This document shows, piece by piece, positions 1-11,850 of a DNA stretch of 64,000 bases. Position numbers and translations under genes: made by a program. Origin of the DNA: Narthecium ossifragum. Taxonomy: Eukaryota; Streptophyta; Magnoliopsida; Dioscoreales; Nartheciaceae. Under the pieces are notes generated by a model. The model had not been told where the DNA came from. It did not search any database and saw nothing but the letters and a program-made list of their open reading frames with translations. The DNA lies in contig OY986966.1 of the NCBI GenBank assembly GCA_963920575.1, forward strand, positions 25,015,717 through 25,079,716. The letters run 5' to 3'. How positions within the stretch are numbered: position 1 is the stretch's first letter; the number at the start of each line of letters is the position of its first letter.

Positions 1-906
1 TAATTACCTTGTATAGTTCTAAATCAAAAGGTTGATAAAGGAAATGATTATGATTTTTGGATTTAAACTACTCTTAACTAAGATTAAACTAATTCGAAAT
101 AATAATAAGATAAACGGCCAAGAGATTTCTAATCCATAATAAAGAACTAACAATGTCTTCCTAGGATGAAAGCAATTCAAAAAGTGTTAATGGTTTTAAC
201 TAGTCGATAGGTGAATGGCTAGAACCCTACTGCTCAACAAAGATTCGTAAGAAGTCTTCATCGGAACGAAGATCAAATCAACGGATAATTGGTATGAGAA
301 TAATCAAATCAAAGTGGTTCTAGCACTTTGAGATCGCCTAATCAATAAAGATAAAGAACGAACTGTAGGTTATAATCATAGGTCTTAATGGTTTTAGCAT
401 TAAGGTAGTGGTTCTAGCACTCCAATCATAATCTAGGGTTTAGGATCCAATCCTAAGATCTAACATGGTTCTAGCATGAAAGCATCTTGGAAAAGTCCTA
501 ATCCTAGCCTCTAACATGCAATGCTCAAAATCAGCGATCGTAATCTCTGCGTAACTTTCACATCCGAACTCGAAACAAGATGATTCAAGATTCGGTGGAA
601 AGCTAAGGAAGAGATCTACAACTTTTATGTTTTGAGTTTTCAAAGATTCCGACTATAAAACACGAGAAAACCGAGACAAGACAGGCCGAATCTAGGGCAC
701 AAAGAACATCCAATTCATTCATCATAATAAATATTACCAATAGATATGACAATAAAAGATTATTCCATTAAAAACCATTAAAAGAATACATGCTCAGATC
801 CATGAAAGTCCCTAGAAAGATTCTCTAATACATCATAGAAATCCCTAGGCTAGAGATTAGTTACTCATCTTAGGAAGGAGATCCGTCGATGAAGGTTGTC
901 GCCGCG
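1..906 (-). repeat. Partial LTR of an Athila/Tat-like gypsy element, cut by window edge and gap
   Basis: This stretch is closely similar, in the same orientation, to 57803-58708, which is inside the LTR delimited at 57663-59384. Both carry the same text around GGAAAGCTAAGG and TCTACAACTTTTATG. The window starts inside the LTR and a 200-N gap hides its other side, so neither terminus is visible. Orientation is taken from the better preserved copy. Short open frames here are by-products of the LTR and not genes. Confidence 0.75.
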
Positions 907-1106
907 NNNNNNNNNNNNNNNNNNNNNNNNNNNNNNNNNNNNNNNNNNNNNNNNNNNNNNNNNNNNNNNNNNNNNNNNNNNNNNNNNNNNNNNNNNNNNN
1001 NNNNNNNNNNNNNNNNNNNNNNNNNNNNNNNNNNNNNNNNNNNNNNNNNNNNNNNNNNNNNNNNNNNNNNNNNNNNNNNNNNNNNNNNNNNNNNNNNNNN
1101 NNNNNN
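907..1106. other. Assembly gap of 200 N
   Basis: Exactly 200 undetermined bases, so the size is probably nominal. Sequence on the right (from 1107) does not continue the LTR seen on the left, so the gap conceals a junction. Confidence 0.98.
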
Positions 1107-3300
1107 GGGCTAGACTTTTGTTTTGAGTGGGATACTAAACCCCCTTTAGGAACTTTCTTGTGGGTTGCCCGAGCTACAGCCCGTTGCAGCCTACTCATGG
1201 ATCCGCCCATGCTTGGCAGGGTACGATGGGAGGGCAGAGGATGAGCTCGGGGGAGATGCGGCGACAGAGGAGAAGAGCTTGATGGGGAGCTCGGGGCGAC
1301 GATGGGAGGGCGGCGGAGGAGGAGCTCCGCGGGGGGGGGGGGGGGGGGGGGGGGGGGGGTAACGAGGGAGCTTGAGGCAACCCCCAACGGGAGGGTGGCG
1401 GACGAGCTCGGTGGAGATGGCGTCAGCGGAGGAGAAGAGGTGAGAGGAGTGAGAAATTGTCGGAAAAAATATTAAATGGGTGAAAAATAAAATGGGAAAA
1501 TATGTTGGTAAAAATGGAAAAAAATGGTCGAAAGGTGAAAAATACGTGAAGGTTCAGGAGGAGATCGAGAGTAGTTCACATATTATTTGTTGAAAGTAAC
1601 TAGTGATTGTAACTAATAGTAGAAAGCAACTATTGTGCGTTGGGTGCTTGAAAAAATAGATGTAAAATATGGGAAAATATCAAACTTGAATTCTGAAAAG
1701 TAACGCATGGAAAGGAAATATTAAAATTGTGGAAAGTAACTACCAAAATTGTCATTAGAATTGTGGAAAGTAACTACGAGAATTGTGGGAAGTAAGTACA
1801 AGAATTTTGGGAAGTAACTACGAAAATTGTAGGAAGTACCTCATGGAAAGTAATTAGTGTAAAGTAATTATAAAAATCACTACTGAAACCGAAGACACTC
1901 AAAATTGTGGAAATTAACTTATAAAAGTCACTACTGAAAGTGAAGACAATGAAACTAATCGAAAGTAACTAGAGTCTCGATGATGAAATCATGGAAAGTT
2001 TGTGAGTTACTTTCCAAATTAACTAAAGGAAAAGTAACTCAAGTTATTGTCCCCATTATTATATTACTATCTAAATTTATTACATGTTATTTTCCATAAT
2101 TGAAAGTAACTTGTGGAAAGTAACTCATGGAAGTAATGCATGGAAAGTAACTATCAAAATTGTGAAAAGTAACTACCAAAATTGTCATTAGGATTGTGGA
2201 AAGTAATTACAAGAGTTGTGGAAAGTAAGTACCATAATTGTGGAAAGTAACTATGAAAATTGTGGAAAGTAACTCATGGAAAATAATTAGTAGAAAAAAA
2301 ATGTGTGGAAAGTAACTAATGGAAATTTCGTCCATATTTTCTCGATTTCCCCCCTTATTTTCTTATTTAAGCCGATTTTTCACATATTATTTGTGAAAAG
2401 TAACTTTGTCGGAGAGTAATTTGTGAAAAGTAACTTTGGTGGAAAGTAATTTGTAAAATTTTTTCCTTTTTTCTACATATTTCACTTATTTTATCATATT
2501 TTTCCTTATTTTCATTTTTTTCTCCAATTTTCCTGATTTTTTCTCATATATCATACTATTTTTCTTCATTTCCCCCTGTTTTTCTCTCTCGCCGTTACTT
2601 TATCCCTACACCATTTTTTGTTTTATTTTTTTCGACGGCTTAGAGTCGTCGTAGCTTGATTGCCAGCGAAGAGGGACGATCGCGGTTAGGGAGATCGGAG
2701 GAGAGGTCGGTCGGGCGTGGGGAGTCGATCCAACGGCTTGGATCGTGCCGCGTGTCGTTTACCGGCGGTTTAGGTGGATCCAAGGTTGCTCGTCGATGGG
2801 TTTTTGAGGATGCCAGAGGTCTTGGATCGTGCCGGATCTAGCTGGAGGTGACGGAGGAGCTCGGGGAGGTGGCAGAGGAGATGAGGGAGGTGGAGGAGAT
2901 TGTCCTCTTCGAATCATGGCGCAATTCCCCTTGGGTGCCTCAGTAGTTGCTGGACTCGTCGGGGCTCGCCGTGGTCGGTGGAGGAGGGCTCGTGGGGGGG
3001 GGGGGGTGCTGGAGGCGATGGGGAAGAAGGGTGGCTCTGGCGATGTCGTGGGCGTGGTCGCCCATGGGTTGGATGGGGGGGGATCTTGAGGGGGGAGGAG
3101 AAGAGAGGGGTGTGTGGGTTGATGATGGTAGGATTTGGTGAGGGGTTCGATCCGACGGAGGTCTTCGTCGGAGGCAGCCCTGCCTACGAGGAGATGAGGG
3201 CGACGGAGGAGAACGGGAAGATGGTCGGAGGTGATGGATTTCGCCGCCGAACACTGGAAATTAACAACCCTCCGTATAATGGAGGAGGAGGGGCATTTTG
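1107..3300. repeat. Low-complexity repetitive region without a credible gene
   Basis: Begins with a G-rich part containing a 29-base G run (1331-1359). From about 1570 to 2460 there are many degenerate copies of a unit around GTGGAAAGTAACTACC, spaced roughly 20-40 bases. From 2640 to 3300 it is GC-rich again, with segments resembling the opening part (GAGCTCGG, GCGGAGGAG words). Long open frames are glycine- or proline-rich artefacts of this composition. No termini or target duplication were found, so the element type is unknown. Confidence 0.6.
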
Positions 3301-3641
3301 ATCATTTGAAAAGAAAAAGGTTGTAAACGGCTGAAGGAAAGTTGTCAAGGACAGTACCATATTTTTTTTGAGGACTTATCGACAAATCCCCTTTTAATTA
3401 TAGGTGTAGAAACTAAAGAGTAATATAGTGGTGTCTGTATAATAAGAAAAATAGCTGTCGAATTTATTTGATGATACTGTGGTTGTAAAATTCATCTTAT
3501 TAAGTCAGGGGTCTAAAAAGGTTCAATTTTTTACCATAAAACGCCAACTCTGTATAAAATGAAATTTTTAGAAATAATTTACTTTTCCAAAAAAACTAGT
3601 CTATACGTATATTTCGAAGTCTTAGATGAAAATAATGCATA

Positions 3642-3649
3642 TATATAAG
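3642..3649 (+). promoter_or_regulatory. Candidate TATA box for MSRB
   Basis: TATATAAG about 170 bp upstream of the MSRB start codon. It is the best TATA-like element in the 500 bp before the gene. A start site about 30 bp downstream would give a 5' UTR of about 145 nt. The rest of 3301-3818 is AT-rich with nothing else recognisable. Confidence 0.4.
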
Positions 3650-3818
3650 TATTTGTTTTTTATTTTTCCCCAGATGATATGCAAAGAGACAAATCCCAAC
3701 CAAGAAAATAAATGAGCGATAAACGAGAGAGGAAAAAAAGAAGAACTATCTAGAAATTATTCTACACCCACAAAATCCGAAGGCAACAAAGAGCTGTAAT
3801 TTGGAGAGCAAGAGAGAG

Positions 3819-6800
3819 ATGGGATCCCAAATCCGTCAGCTATTACGCGGGAACGCAACCCACCCTTTGGTCATCGCTCCTCCTTCCCGAGTTCTCGGCC
3901 ACGTTCGTCCCCTCTTCCACACCAACACCACCACCTCGGCTATAAATTATTCGAGTTACTACTGTTGTCTAAAGGCCCACACTATCTCCGCGACCCGGTC
4001 TAAGTCGTCGTTTGGGATTGGAATTGGGATTGGTTCGCATCCAAGCAGGAGGATAGCGGTGGCGATGGCTTCTTCTGGTCATTCGGTGGAGAAGGCGGAG
4101 GAGGAGTGGAGAGCCATCCTCTCGCCGGAGCAGTTCCGGATCCTCCGTCAGAAGGGCACCGAGTGAGTTTTCTCCACGAGTTTTTGTGATGATTTGGGTG
4201 CTTGATTTGCCGGGATAGGTTTCCAAGAACCTTTTTTATGGTTCTTTTCTGTGGTCTTGGTTTCTTTGCTTAAGATTGATCTTATTGTCTTTTTCTGCGA
4301 TGAATTCAATGTTGAATAGATGGGAAAGCTCTCTCTCTATCTTAACGTAGGAGAGCTTGCATTTCATATTTATAATACATCCATACAGTTATATCACATG
4401 ATTAGGAAGAACTATTTTTGAACAGATTTGGCTTTATCTGCTTGGATGTTGCCATAATGTAATCCTTTGAATTGCTGTTTAGAATTTTGACGAGATTTGG
4501 CTTCATCCACATGACTGTTGTAATTCAGAATTCTTTCAACTTGTTGGTGATCTTTATCTGGATCTATAGTACTGATTGACTCGATGAATTTCTTGATGGT
4601 TGGTTCATGGTTTGCTGCTTGGATCCATCTTTGTTGTTGGTGGGAGTTTAGTTCTGATTGCCTCTACCTTCCAATACGAAGTTTTAGTAATTTTCTGTCA
4701 AATTGAAGTGGATTTGTTTGTAATTGGTTAAATTAGAGTCTTTAATTGTTGAAAATATTCTGGATGACAAGTATGTTAATGATTTGCGCTTGGATTCTTG
4801 ATGAATAGATATGTTTCTCTCATTCCCGAACACATGAATTTTTCATGAAAGGAGCTTTGTTAACACTTTGTTCTCCACTATCACGTGGTTATTCACGGAA
4901 TGGACTTAGTTGGCTTTGGGCCATTGAATTAGTCAGCATGGAATTGGTCACCTTTAAATATTTTATGGAGAGTTGCCTTAGTCTATGCAATTTTTGGTTT
5001 TCTATTGTAGAGACATGCTTGGCCAGACTATGCCAGATCCCAATAGGGTCATTAATGTAAACAATGTACCTGACCGAGTTACTATGTACTCATTAGTCTT
5101 ATTTGATCTGAAGTTCCTAACAAAAAGGGGGACAAAAGGGAAAAAAAGGATGAGCATGGTTGGGATAGCAACAATGGAGTAGAAGAAAAGGGAGTTGAGT
5201 GATTTGTTTTTTGTTCCTGAACCTTGCCAAAATGATTGAACCATTAAAAAATTGAACCGGACTCCCAAAAGGATTCAACCAAATGAATGCTACCTAGCTA
5301 TATTGTCATACCCAAGATTGATTGTGTTTTAAAAGCTCAGTCACCATGCATTCTAGGATTGAGTTGGATGGAGCCAAGTGAAAGGGTAGTAGCCTCTTTT
5401 TGCTGTTCTTAAGTTGTGCAGCTGTTATCTTATGAGAAGTTTTGATCATATGGGTTTGTTAAGTGATTTGCTTGATGAGATGGTGAACACTAAAGTATGC
5501 ATCAAGAGCGTTATAGTCTGTCCATGTATGTGGCAGTGGTTTGTGCTCTACAAGCTGGAATTGAGTGAATTAGATGAACAAAGGAAATACATATATGGGA
5601 GCTAGAACAATGGGAACATTGGGAAGTATGGAATATAATAAGGGAGGATCTCTTGTATGAAATATATATGCTTTAGTAGCAACTGCGTTCAAACCTAATC
5701 TTTTTGGAATTTATGCTGCAGAAAAGGCGAGTACTCATAGTCTCTCCTATGTGAAGAGGAAAACTCTGATTTCAGTTGTGATTATAAATCTGAGTTTTTA
5801 GATTCTTGGGAATTCTGGAACAGGTGATTTCAGTGGAACATTCTGGAAGAATTTTAGCACTCTCACTAAGCATAAAATTTTGGCAGTTAGTAGCATGCTT
5901 TCATAAATTGTAGGCATCAGAAGCATCATTGAATGACATCACTTTGATGATTGCTATCCAAACGAGGAATGAGGTTTAGGATAGACAAATGTTATCACAA
6001 TAGTATTGCCATCATTGAGCATGAGCATTGCATGCTATACAAAAAGCCGAAGAAACCAAGAAGCTTGTGGTAATAGAACATGATAGAAGCAAAAAATTGT
6101 CCATAGTTCTTATTTTACGATCTAGTTCACTTAGCCTTCTCATTTTCTTCATGTCTAGAGATGCAAGATCTCACTTTGTCTCGAGGTTCGTGTAACATGG
6201 GTTCCTAATGCATTCTGTCAGCTTGCTTCTAATATGAAATTGCACTAGTTATGGTTGGTTGTAGTTTTTGACCTGTTTATTCCATGTTGTTTGGATACTG
6301 TGTTTGAACTCTGGATTCGTTTTTTTTTTCCTTTTTTAGTTTTGCAGTGTTATTCGTTCTTGCTATGATTGGCGTTTATTTTATGTACTTTCCTCATTCA
6401 CATATACATTGAGATATCATGTTACTTTTATCTCTAGAACATTTGATTGAATAGTTTCCACTTTAATGTTCCAATATATTTGTTTCTAGGATACACACTA
6501 TTTCCATTTTGTCACACAACCAATACCCAATTAGAGGGATAAAGCATGATGGTTTTATTTAATTGTTTAGCTGTTGAACTCTAGACTTATATCCTCGATA
6601 GACTAGGCCTACAGTTTATATTAATACCTAATAAAATTGATTTCGAGAAGCATTCTATTCAATGAATGTTGGGATTTGATATGGCCACATTTCATAGGAC
6701 ATCCTGTTGTTTAAATCGTGAGAATGGGGTTGTTTGTGCCAATGATTGTCGTACCTGTTGGCACATACTAGCACGGCTCGGCATGATACATTTATCGGCA

Positions 6801-7430
6801 CACGACTCATGCCGATACATGTATTAGCTCAACAGAGCTTCGTGCCACTGGCACAAGGTCTGTGCCGATTATCGGCACTTGTCGTGCTTATTGGCATGCC
6901 AGTTCTTACTTGGTACCTTATCAACCCCATAACTTTAGTTCCAAATATGACCTTGTCAGTCACAGTTTGTGACACTACATTCTTCTGAACTTGGTTCAAT
7001 GGCAATCAGGAGTCCAGGAACAGGTGAGTACAACAAATTCTTTTCAGGTGGTGTATATGCCTGTGCTGGTTGTGGCACACCGCTCTATAAATCCACCACC
7101 AAGTTTGATTCTGGCTGCGGCTGGCCAGCTTTCTATGAGGGACTCCCTGGTGCTATAAATCGCACGGTGCGTCTTTATTGTTTCTCGATAACTTATAACT
7201 GTAAAGACTCTATGATCCTCTGTAGCACTTTCATATATTCATCAAAGATTCTTGTCTGAGGGTCTGCTTTGCATGTTCAGGCTGATCCTGATGGGAGGAG
7301 GGTTGAGATCACCTGTGCAGCCTGTGGTGGACACTTGGGGCATGTGTTCAAAGGCGAGGGTTTCAGCACTCCCACCGACGAACGCCATTGTGTTAACAGC
7401 ATTTCTCTGAAGTTCACCTCTGCCTCCTAA
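3819..7430 (+). CDS. MSRB: Peptide-methionine (R)-S-oxide reductase, plastid MSRB2-type (3 exons)
   Basis: Repairs oxidised protein by reducing methionine-R-sulfoxide, probably in plastids. Exons are 3819-4162, 7010-7166 and 7281-7430, all GT-AG, giving 216 residues. Residues 1 to about 75 are Ser/Arg/Thr-rich and acid-poor, like a transit peptide. The catalytic domain starts near [17 protein letters not shown]. Zinc ligands are CAGC (133/136) and CAAC (179/182). The catalytic Cys is in ERHCVNS (204). A second Cys in SGCGWPAF (151) is the resolving Cys of MSRB2-type enzymes, which are recycled by thioredoxin. I chose ATG 3819 because the upstream in-frame TTG is not a plausible eukaryotic start. 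Exon 2 joins as ESPGTGEY where homologues usually have EYPGTGEY, a small oddity at the splice junction. Intron 1 is 2.85 kb and contains a small foldback-like insert. AATAAA at 7501 is a likely poly(A) signal. Confidence 0.93.
6740..6905. mobile_element. Small foldback-like insert in MSRB intron 1
   Basis: Rich in GGCAC/GTGCC words in both orientations. Its left end (CAATGATTGTCGTACC) resembles the terminal repeat of the foldback element at 29206-29410 (CATGGATTGTCGTCCC). No clean target duplication was found, so the limits are approximate. Confidence 0.4.
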
Positions 7431-8324
7431 AGAAATAGCTTTTGTCTGTACGAATGTCGATGCCAATGCTGCTGTATGCAGACAGTACCATGTTTAGTAG
7501 AATAAACCTCACTTCGACGTTGGATTTGCTGTCAGTTGCATTTGTAGCTTCGGTTAAAATGCTATTGTACCTTTACACACCTCTATAAGACTGGACCTTC
7601 CGAGATCAAATAAACTTAATTAATTACCGGAGGTTATTCTTCGATGGAAATAAATACTCGTCCTTTCTCGTGGAGATCAAACTCTGGCCAACCAAACATG
7701 TCCTTATTAGAACTATATTTCTCTAGAAATAATTGGCTTCCCAATGAGTCATGATTCTCATGAATCTGTACAATGACTGCATATTGTATCACTTGCATAA
7801 TTACCATAGGAATCCACAAAGACCGTGAATGAAATCAAATCCAAGATACTGGAGAAGAGTACGATGGCTGATTACCTCCTTGGAGTAAGATGGATAAAGC
7901 CCTCTTTGATGTTGTTCTTCTCCCGGGCTTCCATGGCACGTAGTCTTCTCCTTGTTTAGCAAAGCAAGATAGAGGAGAGACATGGATCATCTCCTAGCTT
8001 TGGCTAAATACGAGGTTTTAGTGGAGCCAAGTGTGTGCAAGTATGTTGTCACCCTAGCGACATGCAGCTGTGGAGAGTCGACATGCTAACGACATGTCGT
8101 TGACATCTTTTCTTTTTGAAAAAAGATTTGTCTACATGGTTTTTTAGTCATGTACATTGCACATGGCTTATATGGCCATGTATCATTGGCTTATGTGATG
8201 GGGACCAATGGATGTGAGTGGATCTAGACCATTGAAAGTGGCAATGTACGATGCATATGGCTCCGTGGCATGTACCCCAATCACTTTTCTTTGTTTTTCC
8301 TATCTCAGCTAGACCACCGCTAGC
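7431..8324. other. MSRB 3' region and intergenic DNA
   Basis: Apart from the MSRB poly(A) signal AATAAA at 7501-7506, nothing recognisable was found. Open frames are short and without family features. Confidence 0.5.
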
Positions 8325-8329
8325 ATGAA

Positions 8330-8790
8330 ACTCACGTGATAGACTCCTTTATACCTTATTCATGTCATGATATATGTTTAAATTTGGAGCAATAGCTAGA
8401 AGATGACTTTGACAGTTTGACTTGGATGGCTTGAAATTTGATCAACTGGAAGAGTGATATATGGTCAGACTGGAAGAGTGTCACCAAAAGGGGTTGTTTA
8501 CTTACATGCAGCTATGGAATATATCACTTGATATATATAGATACATGAAATCCTTACTACTCATATATATCACACATATATATAGATACATGAAAGCCTT
8601 ACTACTCATATATACATACTACTCACGTGATATATTCCATAGCTGTAAACATCCCCTTTTGGTGACACTCTTCCAGTCTGACCATACTCTGTTGATCAAA
8701 TATTTCAATCCATCCAAGTCAAAGTCATCTGCTAGCTATTGCTCCAAATTTAAACATATATCAAGACATGAATAAGGTATAAAGGAGTCG
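8330..8790. repeat. Large imperfect inverted repeat (foldback), arms about 170-210 bp
   Basis: The left arm (about 8330-8540) and right arm (about 8621-8790) are reverse complements with few differences. Shared words include GACTCCTTTATACC, TTTAAATTTGGAGC, GGTCAGACTGGAAG and CACCAAAAGGGG with their complements. The loop holds a duplicated GATACATGAAA-containing AT-rich unit. The right arm adjoins the truncated 3' side of the receptor-kinase pseudogene. A transcript through it would form a long hairpin. Confidence 0.8.
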
Positions 8791-9597
8791 AGTGATGAGC
8801 AAAGATACTAACATGGAGGGATGGTAGCCAATGCTGCCGGGCATATTCGACGGCGTCACGGAAGTAGCTTCACCAAGCAAAATCTTGGCGATCCCAAAGT
8901 CGCCGACGTAGGCCGTCGTCTCTTCATCCAAGAGGATGTTGCTTGGCTTCAAATCACTAAGTATCACAGGTTCCGAACACTCGTGATGCAGATACTCCAT
9001 TGCTCGAGCCACGTCCAACATGACGCCCAGCCTCCGAGCAAGATTCAAGCAATGGTTAATACTTATGAAAGTAGACCCATTTCTCCAAGCTTCCTTGGGA
9101 AACAAGCTGGAGCACCAGTGCCCTGAATTCAAGGTTGGAGCAGCTGCTGATGACCTTGACGAGATTCCCCGGGTGCCGCACTGTTCGCAAGACAAGGCAC
9201 TCTGCATCGAAGCTCTTTGATGCCTCTTCAGAAGGAAAATCGAAAACCTTTTGCGTGGTTCTTCTTCCTAGCTCCATCGACTATTTAACAATGTTTAAGT
9301 TTGTGATAGCCCATATCATCTGTTAAAACTATGAATTTGGGACAAGGATAAGACAATATGCTCATGCCTCTTCCTATTTTATCAGTACAGGAAGTGATGT
9401 GGTAAACATCACAGGATGTCCTACTCTTCTTGAGCTTGAAGGGAGCATCAGACTGGTCTCTGTTTGCTGTTGATCACAATGGTAGCTTTGGTAAGCATTT
9501 TGATCAAACAGATTGGATGCCATGTTTGAGCGTTATTTGAGCCAATGATAGAAGCCAACTCACATAGCTGAAACTAATGTTTTGGTTTGTTTTGTAA

Positions 9598-9728
9598 GGA
9601 CCAATCCCCCTTGATAGGGGAACAGGGCCCTCCAAAAATAGGCGTATGCTGCTTTGAATGGCGGGCACACGGTATTCTTTAGTAAAAGGCGAAAGAATAG
9701 TTCGCTATGTGCCCACCACGCAGCTGCG
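9598..9728 (-). ncRNA. U5: U5 spliceosomal snRNA gene
   Basis: U5 is the core RNA of the U5 and tri-snRNP; loop I aligns exon ends during splicing. On the minus strand the sequence has the invariant loop I (CGCCTTTTACTAAAG) in a stem closed by GTGGGCACA and TGTGCCCGC. It then has an Sm site (ATTTTTGGAG, 9627-9636) and a 3' terminal hairpin (GGGCC with GGTCC, CCCC with GGGG). Upstream lie a perfect plant USE and a TATA-like box at Pol II spacing. Ends are estimated: the 5' end from the TATA box and the 3' end from the terminal hairpin. The gene lies inside the receptor-kinase pseudogene, and its element set is complete, so it may be functional. Confidence 0.88.
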
Positions 9729-9754
9729 TGATTTGTTCAGATGACCTGCTGCCC

Positions 9755-9762
9755 CTTTTAAA
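9755..9762 (-). promoter_or_regulatory. TATA-like box of the U5 gene
   Basis: TTTAAAAG on the minus strand, 33 bp downstream of the USE. In plant snRNA genes a USE-TATA spacing of about 33-34 bp specifies Pol II, and about 10 bp less specifies Pol III. Confidence 0.8.
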
Positions 9763-9795
9763 GATGGTCGCTCACGCCTCTCTTCAAGTCCTATT

Positions 9796-9807
9796 CGATG
9801 TGGGACT
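9796..9807 (-). promoter_or_regulatory. Plant snRNA upstream sequence element (USE)
   Basis: AGTCCCACATCG on the minus strand exactly fits the plant USE consensus RTCCCACATCG, which is the main promoter element of plant snRNA genes. Confidence 0.88.
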
Positions 9808-11359
9808 AATAATGCTGCTCACCCAAATCCACTCTGCTTGCTTCAAAACTATTGGAGAACATGGTTCTTCTTCCTCCAGTATTTTACCTACAGATATAGA
9901 CTCAAAACTAGTAATGCTACTCCGAAGACAACGACCGGAAGAATATACTTGAGCTTGTTCACCACATTGCTTGACATTATTAGTGTTGCAGGGTGGAACA
10001 CCTAGTGTTTTTTTGCTCCACACAAGGCCAGGTTGCCCCCCATCAAACAGTCAGCAGTGAGATTAACAAAATCCCCTCCATCTGGAATTTGACCTTCCAA
10101 TCCATTCAAAGAAAGGTTGAGGTAGATCAGATGTTGAAGTTTGGCGAGAGAACTCGGAATTGCGCCGGAGAGAGCATTGAGAGAGAGATCCATATAAGTG
10201 ATGCTGATAAAGCCACCATCAATGCATTGCTTGACAGATTAAGAAATTCAAGCATTTGGAGATCCCCCGGAGTACTTGGAATGTCACCTAAGAATTGATT
10301 CACAGAAAGATCCATAGTCGTCAACGCCTTCATGCCTCCGATTTCCATGGGTATAGATCCACTCAGAGAATTATATGGCAAATTGAAGTAGAGGAGACCT
10401 TGTAGCGCCGAGATGCCTCGAGGTATCACCGATGATAAGTTGTTCAAATCCAAGGATATGAATTTTAAGGTAGTCATATTACATATGCTATTAGGAATTG
10501 AACTTTCTAACTTGTTCTCAAAGAGCAGTAATATGACAAGAGAGCTCAAACGATCCAGTTCTTCTGGGATTGGTCCTTCAATACTATTTTGAGCCATGGC
10601 CAACAGCTCAAGCTTATGTAACCCTGTTAATGAGAGAGGAATAGTTCCATTGAAATCGTTGTTCGTCAAAGCTAGATTTATCAAGATGGTCAAGTTGCCA
10701 ATCTCTTCAGGAATTGTTCCTATCAGGTTACAGCTTTCTGTCTCGAAATACGTCAGACCTATGGAGAGATTGCCAACTGATTTTGGTATATATCTGTTAG
10801 CCATAATAATGGCCATTTGGGCGATTGGCAAAGATCAATGGTAATTTCGTAAATAAGACGAAATTGGCATCAAATCGCCCATATCTTTGGCTTTGACATA
10901 GTTAGAGTATTTTGGCCATAGCTTTTACATCAAGTATCGAAATTGGTCGATTCTTGAACGATTGGACAGAGGACGAAAAGATCTACAACTTTGTTGTTGA
11001 CAAGATCTTCAGATTCCATCGTTTAGTGTGTCAAACGGACAACCAAAGTGTTCAGTGGCAAATTGTTAAATAAGACCAAATGTCCAAATCCAATCGGCCA
11101 GATTTTCTATCGGCCAAAAGTCCATGAGCCATATTTTGGCTGATTATTTTAATAAGACATCGATGTGTTTTGACCATTTTGTCGATAACTTTCTCATACG
11201 ATGTCCAAATGACTTGATTTTTAGACCGATAGAAAGATAATTCGAAGACCTACAACTTTCATGTTCAGAGTTTCATCAAATTCCAAGGTCATCATTAGCC
11301 AAATCGCAGTAGAAGATAAGAAGCTCTACCTGATGGCAGTTTCGTATAGCGGTGAGCAG

Positions 11360-11850
11360 AACCGAACCGAACCTGAAAAACCGAACCGAACCGAATTAGT
11401 TCGGTCCATTCGGTTCGGTTCTTCGGTCCATTCGGTTCGGTTCTTCGGTCCATTCGGTTCGGTTTGGTTCTGGCATCTACAAAAACTTCGGTTCTCGGTT
11501 CGGTTCGGTTCTTAAAAAAAAAATTCGGTTCGGTTCGGGTTAGAACTGAATAACCCGACTACCCATTAACCCGTTAACCCAGACTACCCACTAATCGAAA
11601 TTTCGGTTCGGTTCGGAACCGAAAATTTCGGTTCTGGAACCGGAAATTTTGGTTCGGTTCGGAACCGAAAATTTCGGTTCTGGAACCGGAAATTTCGGTT
11701 CGGTTCGGTTCCAAGCGAAATTCGGTTCGGTTCCAATTATTTTGGAACCGAAAAATTCGGTTCGGTTCGGTTCTCTAAAATCTGGACCGAAAAAAATTCG
11801 GTTCTGGACCGAGAACCGAACCGAGAACCGAACTGAGAACCGAATGCTCA
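11360..11850. repeat. TTCGG/CCGAA pentamer array inside the solo LTR
   Basis: Dense short repeats of TTCGGTTCGG and the complement GAACCGAACC, in both orientations (about 11365-11520 and 11600-11850). The array lies about 100-600 bp upstream of the LTR TATA box. Confidence 0.85.

Larger units (their letters stand above)
9270..9861. other. 592-bp inserted segment carrying the U5 gene
   Basis: Flanked by 14-bp direct repeats TGGTTCTTCTTCCT at 9256-9269 and 9862-9875. Outside these repeats the sequence aligns to the receptor kinase; inside it does not. About 165 bp of kinase sequence expected next to the left repeat is missing. No poly(A) tract is seen and the promoter is included, so simple retroposition of the RNA is not the explanation. 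DNA-level insertion or repair filler is more likely. Confidence 0.75.

Noticed and set aside
440..643. Minus-strand open frame with a near copy at 58236-58499
   Set aside because: Both lie in copies of the same LTR; the frame is conserved because the LTR is recent and not because it is a gene.
857..1387. Proline/serine-rich minus-strand frame
   Set aside because: It spans the N gap and a G run; composition artefact.
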